DNA from: Pleurodeles waltl
Lineage: Eukaryota > Chordata > Amphibia > Caudata > Salamandridae
NCBI RefSeq assembly: GCF_031143425.1
Contig: NC_090444.1
Coordinates: forward strand, 54,555,533-54,619,532
Direction of reading: 5' to 3'
Length of the DNA stretch: 64,000 nucleotides
This document shows, one piece after another, positions 58,283 through 64,000 of this stretch; position 1 is the stretch's first letter; each line of letters starts with the position of its first letter. The position numbers and the translations under genes were made by a program. The notes beneath the pieces are model-generated. The model had not been told where the DNA came from and ran no database searches. It saw only the letters and a program-made list of their open reading frames with translations.

Positions 58283-58465
58283 CTCTCACACCCACTGTCG
58301 CACCAACACAGACACTCTCACACCCACTGTCACACCAACACAGACACTCTCACACCCAGATAGGCATTCTCACACCCACTCTCACACTCTCACACCTAGA
58401 CAGACACTCTCACTCCCACTGTTATACCAACGCATACACTCTCACAACCATTGTCACACCCAAAC
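58283..58465. repeat. CACTCTCACACC-type short tandem repeat
   Basis: 'cactctcacacccactgtcacaccaacacagacactctcacaccc' repeats imperfectly and directly abuts the end of the LTR-like element. Confidence 0.85.
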
Positions 58466-58549
58466 TGTCTGCTGCTGCGGCGATTTGGCAGTAATAGTGC
58501 CAAGATCTAAATCAGGCCCCATGTGGCAATTGTAATGTTGAGTCACCTA

Positions 58550-59500
58550 TGTTCATTACATCGTCAACAAACGTGATAACATAAAACAGTGTTGAAAGAT
58601 AAGGCATTCTATTCATACAAATACTTTATTATACTATCTTCCATACAACAGGGGTGTGTCTAACTGAGACTGTGATGAATGGTGGCTGATGTGATGGACA
58701 CATATCTTTAGTTACTATCTTTATAATTTCAACCAGGGATTCACACTGATGAGTCCTTCTTTCCTAAGGATGCTCTTCCTACTGAAAATCCATGGGTGAG
58801 GGCATCATGCAGTTCTCGTGCGAAATTCACAGTTGGTGATATTTTTTCCCCTGGTGATTATTTTGCATCATAAAGTCATGTCATATTTCTGCAAATGTTG
58901 CTTTATTGATAGAGAAGTCTGGTGTGTGCCCTACAGTAAACTTTACCTGCATGATGAGTCCTCTGCCCAGAACATGCGACCATGATACTGACTGTGTTGG
59001 GGTCCAGAAGTGCTGCCAGCATAGCTGTGGCTTTGAGTGTACAGACCCTGTGACAGCCACAGTACTAATGCAAGCCTGTCTATGAACAGGGCACAGATTC
59101 ACTGCTCTGATCCTATTACAGCTTGTTAGATAGTGTGATGTGTTGATGTGCACACCATAGAGCTCTCCTTGGAAACTGCAAGCTGAATCCCAGCGGTCCC
59201 TAACCTAACTTTAAATTTACAAATTTACCAAGTGTATGCCTAATTATAGCCTCATTGCAAGTTTTGGGAAGCTCATAGACATTCCATATGGAGTATTGCT
59301 CATTATTCAAATGTACTCTTTACCATTCCACAATAGTTATCAGTAGAAGCCCTGCTTCATATGTGGGGCTCTTGTTAGATGGAATCAAAATTGTTTCTTA
59401 ATTTATGTGGTAGTCTTGCATCTGGTGTGGGATCTTTCTACTAGCTGTGAAAAGATTTGAACTGCAGCAAAGCACTGAAAGTACACAAAGTGGAAAGGAG
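58550..59500 (+). repeat. WAP module C segment (paralogous block)
   Basis: Partner of 40820-41730 at an offset of about 17.75 kb, including both intron flanks and the WAP exon. Differences are substitutions and small indels. Confidence 0.85.
58913..59056 (+). CDS. WAP four-disulfide-core exon, module C, intact frame but donor lost
   Basis: The acceptor 'gctttattgatag' ends at 58912. The exon opens in phase 1 and stays open for 144 bp: EKSGVCPTVNFTCMMSPLPR, then TCDHDTDCVGVQKCCQHSCG, then FECTDPVT. All eight cysteines and the exact family spacing C-x5-C-x5-CC-x3-C-x3-C are present. The aligned donor reads GACAG|CCACAG where modules A and B have G|GTACAG, so GT has become CC. The nearest GT (59050, CCT|GTGACA) is phase 0 and would break the frame to a phase-1 exon. 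As it stands the exon could be used only as a terminal exon reading on into intron, or be skipped. The host function would be protease inhibition as part of a secreted multi-WAP protein. Confidence 0.75.
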
Positions 59501-59559
59501 GAATAAACTGCCATCTGAAGATACAATGCCCAATCCTATATCACAATAACATACAATAA

Positions 59560-60175
59560 TGTCTCAACTGTATCAACCAAAATAGCTTTGCAAAGTTCAT
59601 TATTAATAATAAGAAGAAGGGAAACACACAAATCAAGTTACTGAGGTCATATTTACAAGATCAGAAAGACACTATAAAGCAGCATGAGCAGCTGTCTGAA
59701 TCATATGCACTAAATAACACATGAACATGTTACGAGGTGGGCAAATCACTCCCAACTCAAATAAAAATGCAGACTCTTCTTGGCAATCCAAAGACAGTAT
59801 GTACTAACTTGTGACAGGGAGAAGATCACTACAGACTGCACCTCAGCACCCTCAAGCTACCTAAGCAGTTTATCTCAAATGCCTGTTCCCGCAGGCAGAC
59901 CTTTTTATACAATTCAATACAAGGCTTTATTCCACATAGTAAATAATAGTAATTTGTAAGTTACAAATTCAAGGCAGAAAACACTTAAAGACATGTGACT
60001 GTATAACCCTGAATTCCTGAACTAAACCATTAGACATTTCATTAACCATTTAACAATGCTTTTTGACAGGGCATGTTTTTTGTCTAAGAACGCATGGGTG
60101 TTTCATAGTAGATGTGCACTCCTTAGATTGTGTGCTGGCAGCACTGTGTGCCTGAGGGCTCTGTGTGCTCAGAAT
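59560..60175. other. Unassigned
   Basis: No feature recognised. Confidence 0.35.
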
Positions 60176-60178
60176 GTA

Positions 60179-60762
60179 GGCCCATATAAATGAAGAATAG
60201 CGCACAACTGCACTAATGCAGTTGTGAGTCATTTTTCTCAACGCTTGCTAACACCATTCCTTGAAGCCATCCGTGTGTCATTTTTATGGAATGACGCACA
60301 GTGGCACTAAGGAATAGCTAGCAAAAAAAAAAAGACGCTAGTCAGGGTGGCTTTAGGGGGAATGGCGCTAGTGGGTCAGAAATGATGTTAGGCTGGTTAG
60401 CGGGAAAACTTTTGCTGCTAGTCAGCTGAGCAACAGTTACTGATGCACAAGCAGCCAAAAAATGGCTCCTGCCTAGTGGGCTTAGTGCCATTATATAGGT
60501 CCTCTTCCCACCCGCATGCAGTTTCTGCGCCGGGAGGTAAATATGGCCCTGGGGGGGGGGCTAGCATCATGTTTAGAATGGGAGCGCCTACCTTGCATCT
60601 CAGTGACGAAAGATGGGTTTGCGCATCCTAAACTTAGTGCTAACTCCAAAAATTTGACTCTTGATGGGCATAGAATTGAAATAAAAGTATAGCGTTAGGT
60701 TAGCACCATTTTAGTGCCAAAATAAGTGCTAAGGTGACGCTAACCATCCATAAATATGGCCC
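60179..60762. mobile_element. Harbinger-type MITE, abutting the next one
   Basis: Ends GGCCCATATAAATGA and CATAAATATGGCCC. Flanks GTA (60176-60178) and TTA (60763-60765). The interior has 'gcacaactgcactaatgcagttgtg' (hairpin) and 'tagcgttaggttagcacc'-type words. Confidence 0.65.
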
Positions 60763-60765
60763 TTA

Positions 60766-61259
60766 GGGGCAGATTCAAGGAAAGTGGTGCTGCACCGAGT
60801 GCAGCACCACTTTCCCTGCGCCCCTTAATACCCCCCTACCGCCACCATGTGTGCGTCGTATTTATAATACGGTGCACCATGGCGCAGGGTAGGGGGCTAT
60901 AGTGTCATTTTTCTTGACGCTATTCATGTACTCTGCAGGAGCAGCTCCAAAATGTTGGCGCTACTCTTGCAGAGTACATAGGGGCCCATTCTAAATAATG
61001 GAAGCACCCTTTTAATGCCTGCTCTGAGCACCTTTCACCAATTTTCCAGCCCCCCCTAACAGGGGAACGCCCACTTTGCATACAGTATGCCTGGCACAGG
61101 TATAATGTAGCACAAAGGGTTACAGAGTGGCACAATGCATGCATTGCGCTACTCAGTAAATATAGCGCAGGGATTTCAGCCCTGTTGGGCCTCATTAATG
61201 TAAAAAATAATGGTGCTAGTGTGGTGCAAGGTGGCACCAGGGGACTATAAATATGCCCT
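60766..61259 (+). mobile_element. Harbinger-type MITE with TTA duplication
   Basis: It runs from GGGGCAGATTCAAGG to AAATATGCCCT with TTA at 60763-60765 and 61260-61262. The left end carries the 'aaagtggtgctgcacc..gcagcaccacttt' hairpin. The rest matches the 43.8-kb element. The TTA at 60763 is shared with the neighbouring MITE, so one inserted at the edge of the other. Confidence 0.75.
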
Positions 61260-61262
61260 TTA

Positions 61263-61780
61263 GTTTCTTACCTGCATCCATTGTTTAATCAAGCACCAGT
61301 GTGTTCTAAGCTTCTTCAATTATGGACTTATTGTCTAATCAGGCCACAATCTGTATGAAGGCATGGAGTGTGTGCCGGGTGAGTTGTGTGCTGATGTTGT
61401 AAATGCTTTTAGATCAGTTAGGCATTAGTTGGCCTTTAAATAAAAACCCTTTCAAGTTTCCTATTTGACTCCATTCTTAAGAGAACTTTTCACCTTATTC
61501 CGGTAAGTGTGGGAGTTGGGCCTAAACCTTTTCTTAACTTTAAACAGCTATGTGGTTTTGGCTTGGTCCTGATGTTGTGTGATATTTTTGTGTTTCGTAT
61601 TTTTTACATCATGTTACTTGTTTATATACCATTCAACATTCCCCTCTCTATTTGATATTTCATCTACTTCATTCAGACCTGCCTTTGGCAGCAGGTAATA
61701 CATGTTGTCCTACTAATCTACTACCTGTGTTGGAATTCTAACTGAAAACGCCCCTGCCAGCTTAGCAGTTATTCTCCAAA
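61263..61780. other. Unassigned, possibly ERV-derived
   Basis: Nothing delimited. It lies just 3' (on the - strand) of the env-like remnant and could include decayed retroviral sequence, but no LTR ends were found. Confidence 0.3.
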
Positions 61781-61783
61781 TGC

Positions 61784-61881
61784 ATGCTAAAATTACTTGT
61801 ATCATACAATCTATCAGTAACAAGATCACAGTATGCTAAAATTACTTGTATCATACAATCTATCAGTAACAAGATCACAGT
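61784..61881. repeat. Perfect 49-bp tandem duplication
   Basis: 61784-61832 and 61833-61881 are identical, a recent local duplication within the env-like remnant near its membrane segment. Confidence 0.95.
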
Positions 61882-62560
61882 AATTGGTAACAAAGTCCCC
61901 AACAGTCCCGACATCCATGATGGTAGTGGTGCAAACCAACCACTGAACCACTAACTGGTGCACCTCCTTCCTCTATCATTTTAGTATCAAAATTATGTAG
62001 TGTCTGTATTGCTTCTGATGAAGTTCGATCTTATCTTGCTGCACTCCACCTTGCATGACTGTCATAAGGTCCAGTACGTAACGGTGTTGCAGCATCATCA
62101 TTCTTAGGGTACACATTTCCTCTTCTATGGCTGATGCCATCATTGGTGGTGTTGATGAGTTTGAGGAGCTACCACCTTGAGATTTGGATTCAACGAGCTG
62201 TTGCTTTAGCTTGGACAAATGGCAGGATGCTCCCAAAGAAAAGTTCAACATCGTTGAACAGCCTCTATTCTTGGGCAACTTCGTTCCAGGTAATTGTACC
62301 ATAATATTCTGCAGTTCTTGTTCTTCTGTTGAGATGTAGCAAAGTCATTCGAAGGCTCATGGGGTGTTTATGTAAAGCAGATATGTTTATTCCAGGGATC
62401 AACAAAACTGGAGCATGCAAAGTTACTGTGCATCAGATTCCACCCCAGTTGTGTGGTAACTGTGCATACACCAGTTCTCCACACTGTCAGAAGAAATCCA
62501 TGACGCCTGAGGTGCCTCCCTGCATGTTAGTGTGGAAAACTGTGACCTTGCAACCAATAT
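61784..62560 (-). pseudogene. Endogenous retrovirus env remnant
   Basis: On the - strand, moving 5' to 3', a surface-subunit-like stretch appears first ('CGELVYAQLPHNWGGI' near 62475-62430). An open frame (62302-61976) follows, with a heptad-like region and 'LQHRYVLDLMTVMQGGV'. That stretch matches the conserved LQNR..LD.LT...GG segment of retroviral transmembrane subunits. The paired cysteines normally just after it are absent. A hydrophobic run 'LLPITVILLLIDCMIQVI' (about 61885-61830) in a shifted frame would be the membrane anchor. Stops, a frameshift and the 49-bp duplication make it inactive. No gag or pol was seen in the window. The retroviral genus is not decided. Confidence 0.65.
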
Positions 62561-62589
62561 TTTGACCTACGTAAATGGTGCCATTTCCT

Positions 62590-62838
62590 CCCTGCACCCG
62601 TTCTCTGCCTGCCTTTTTATGGCAGAGCTACCGCCATTAAATGTCAGGCAGAGAACAAGGTCATACTTGTGCTTGCAGGGCTTTCCCTGGCAGATTATGA
62701 CCGCCGCAACTACCAGACCTCCGAGATCTCTGATCCTGGCAGTGCTGGTGGTCCCATCATGGCACGACTGCCAGAGTTAAAATATGGCACACGAACCACT
62801 GCATCGGCATAGGTCCAAACGCCATCCACAAGGGGGCC
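62590..62838. mobile_element. MITE-like GC-rich fragment
   Basis: Mirrored 'tctgcctgcctttttatggcagag' and 'tgtcaggcagagaa', plus 'ccgccgcaactaccagacc' and 'tggcagtgctggtggtccc', resemble other dispersed elements here. It ends GGGGGCC followed by TAAGTGTCAT, where the duplicated block begins. Confidence 0.4.
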
Positions 62839-63420
62839 TAAGTGTCATAGCTGGCACAGCACAGGCCACTTCACACAGTGACAGATGGGACTCGCTAATG
62901 GAACAAAATCATGATACGAGTAGTAAGGAAAATATATCAGATGTTCATGCATTCCCCAGGTTGTTCAGGTCCCCTGGGTATACATGGATAAAAGAATCCT
63001 CTGTAGCTATTAGGAGGATCAATACAAATATTACTGAGATATAATGTAGAGGGAAATACCCATGTGGCACTTTGAGTGCTCTGATTCACTTATTTGCCAA
63101 TTTGTAATGTTTGCTGAATACCTACCCACATCCACAAACTCAAACATGGGTTGCAGCAGGGTGGTTTGCTTTTTCATGGAAACTGAGGCTGATCCACATA
63201 GCAGTGCGTTGCGTCACTGTGTCACTGTATAACATAATGATACCTGGGAACGTGCCAGCAAATCTAGTATGTAACTCCATGAGACAAGTAAAATAAATTA
63301 TTTAAATCTAAAATGCAATAGTTTGGTATATTAAAGTGCTATCTTTGAAAGTTCAAGGTGCATAGGAAAATGCATATCAGAGCTATGTAAGCTAGTTCTG
63401 ATCCGTTTTTTCGAAACTGG
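62839..63420 (+). repeat. Duplicated block, partner of 43379-44465
   Basis: See the partner block. This copy has no MITE at the 43808 position. It implies that a further WAP module, equivalent to module B, may lie just beyond the right edge of the window. Confidence 0.8.
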
Positions 63421-63579
63421 TTATGGCATTGCAGAAATTACTTCTGGTGGTGGTCTTTGCTGAGTAAGAGGATGAGTTGTCTGTTGCCTGAATAGGATAT
63501 GATGTTGAATTTTTGGGATCTGACATGTTAGTGAGGGGAGCCATGTAGGTGTTGAAGCTTGGGGTACGCTGCAGATGAT

Positions 63580-64000
63580 GCTCTTAGGTTTGGAGGGGAA
63601 GGGTGGTAGGTGGATTCTCTGCAGTCATCCTGTGAAGAATGAGGCAACCCATTTGAGGGCATTTTCCTGCACACCAATGCTGTTCGGTCTATTGAGGAGG
63701 GTGTTGTGGAATACAGTATTGAATGCCGTTGATAAGATGAGGAGGGTCAGGGCTGCTCTGTGGTCAAGGAGAGATCTGATGTCACCTGTGGCTGTGATAT
63801 GGGCAGTTTCTGTGCTGTGGTTGGTGCAGAAGCTGGATAGGTAGGCCTCGAGGAAGTTGTTTTTCTCCAGGTGTTCTGTGAGCTGGTGGTTGATGGCCTT
63901 CTTGAGTACTTTTGTGGTGTATAGGAGCAGTGAGGTGGTGCAGTAATTTTTCAGTTCACTGGGATCCGCAGAGATTTTCTTGAGTAGCGGTTTTACCTCT
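63580..64000 (-). pseudogene. CR1/L2-type LINE RT fragment, runs off the window
   Basis: On the - strand from 64000: 'VKPLLKKISADPSELKNYC', then 'TTKVLKKAINHQLTEHLEKN', then 'NHSTETAHITATGDIRSLLD', then 'LLILSTAFNTVFHNTLL', then 'ALKWVASFFTG'. This follows the CR1/L2 RT order: PLLKKP..D...L.NYRPIS, AKVLEK.VN.QL..HLE, HSTETAL, LLDLSAAFDTV, L.W..SFL. The catalytic Asp of 'DLSAAFD' is replaced ('ILSTAFN'), so the copy is inactive. The 5' part lies outside the window. Confidence 0.8.

Overview
The window looks like a stretch of a very large vertebrate genome, most likely a salamander and probably a newt. The sequence is AT-leaning, gene-poor and packed with layered transposable-element debris. 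Long open frames are almost all chance or decayed element frames. The visible host genes are short exons bounded by GT/AG splice signals. The species call is inference from repeat character, giant introns and the WAP exons; no search was possible.

Host genes: the clearest is a secreted WAP (whey acidic protein, four-disulfide core) antiprotease-type gene or cluster on the + strand. A signal-peptide exon ending in a phase-1 donor lies at 16140-16230. An eight-cysteine WAP exon with a phase-1 acceptor lies at 35651-35797. Three further WAP modules sit in related flanking sequence. Module A (41163-41305) carries a stop and a 1-base deletion but keeps its splice sites. Module B (45208-48344) is cut in two by a 2,988-bp TG...CA element with a 5-bp target duplication. 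Module C (58913-59056) is an intact WAP domain whose donor GT reads CC. Large blocks around A and C, and again at 43.4-44.5 kb and 62.8-63.4 kb, match each other, showing a direct duplication with spacing of about 18-19 kb. A degenerate second copy of the signal-exon region lies at 8.7-9.25 kb and has lost the exon itself. A possible ankyrin-repeat exon lies on the - strand at 41870-42060.

Mobile elements: a decayed L1/Tx1-type LINE (about 1.0-4.8 kb); a second non-LTR element with RT signature (about 29.7-33.5 kb) interrupted by two inverted-repeat elements; CR1/L2 fragments (13.65, 28.6-29.3, 50.8-51.86 and 63.58-64.0 kb); a Harbinger-type Myb/SANT-like ORF with a stop (12.7-13.05 kb, -); a possible piggyBac-type N-terminus (21.7-22.05 kb, -); an endogenous-retrovirus env remnant (61.78-62.56 kb, -); LTR-like TG...CA elements with 5-bp duplications (17457-19542 and 45281-48268), a chimera of the two families (53.4-58.28 kb) and a foldback (7351-8682); and about a dozen Harbinger-type MITEs with 3-bp TA-containing target duplications. 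Two of the MITEs (30662-31588 and 48391-49294) are cleanly delimited.

Tandem repeats: about 322-bp and 145-bp arrays (10.7-12.6 kb), an 83-bp array just inside intron 1 of the WAP gene (16.6-17.16 kb), a 375-bp array (20.4-21.4 kb), a 30-bp minisatellite (34.4-34.86 kb), a 50-57-bp array (37.1-37.7 kb) and several microsatellites. No bacterial-type operons, CRISPR arrays, tRNA or rRNA genes were seen. I found no wholly new functional system. The most informative parts are the decaying WAP exon array and the element insertions that date it.
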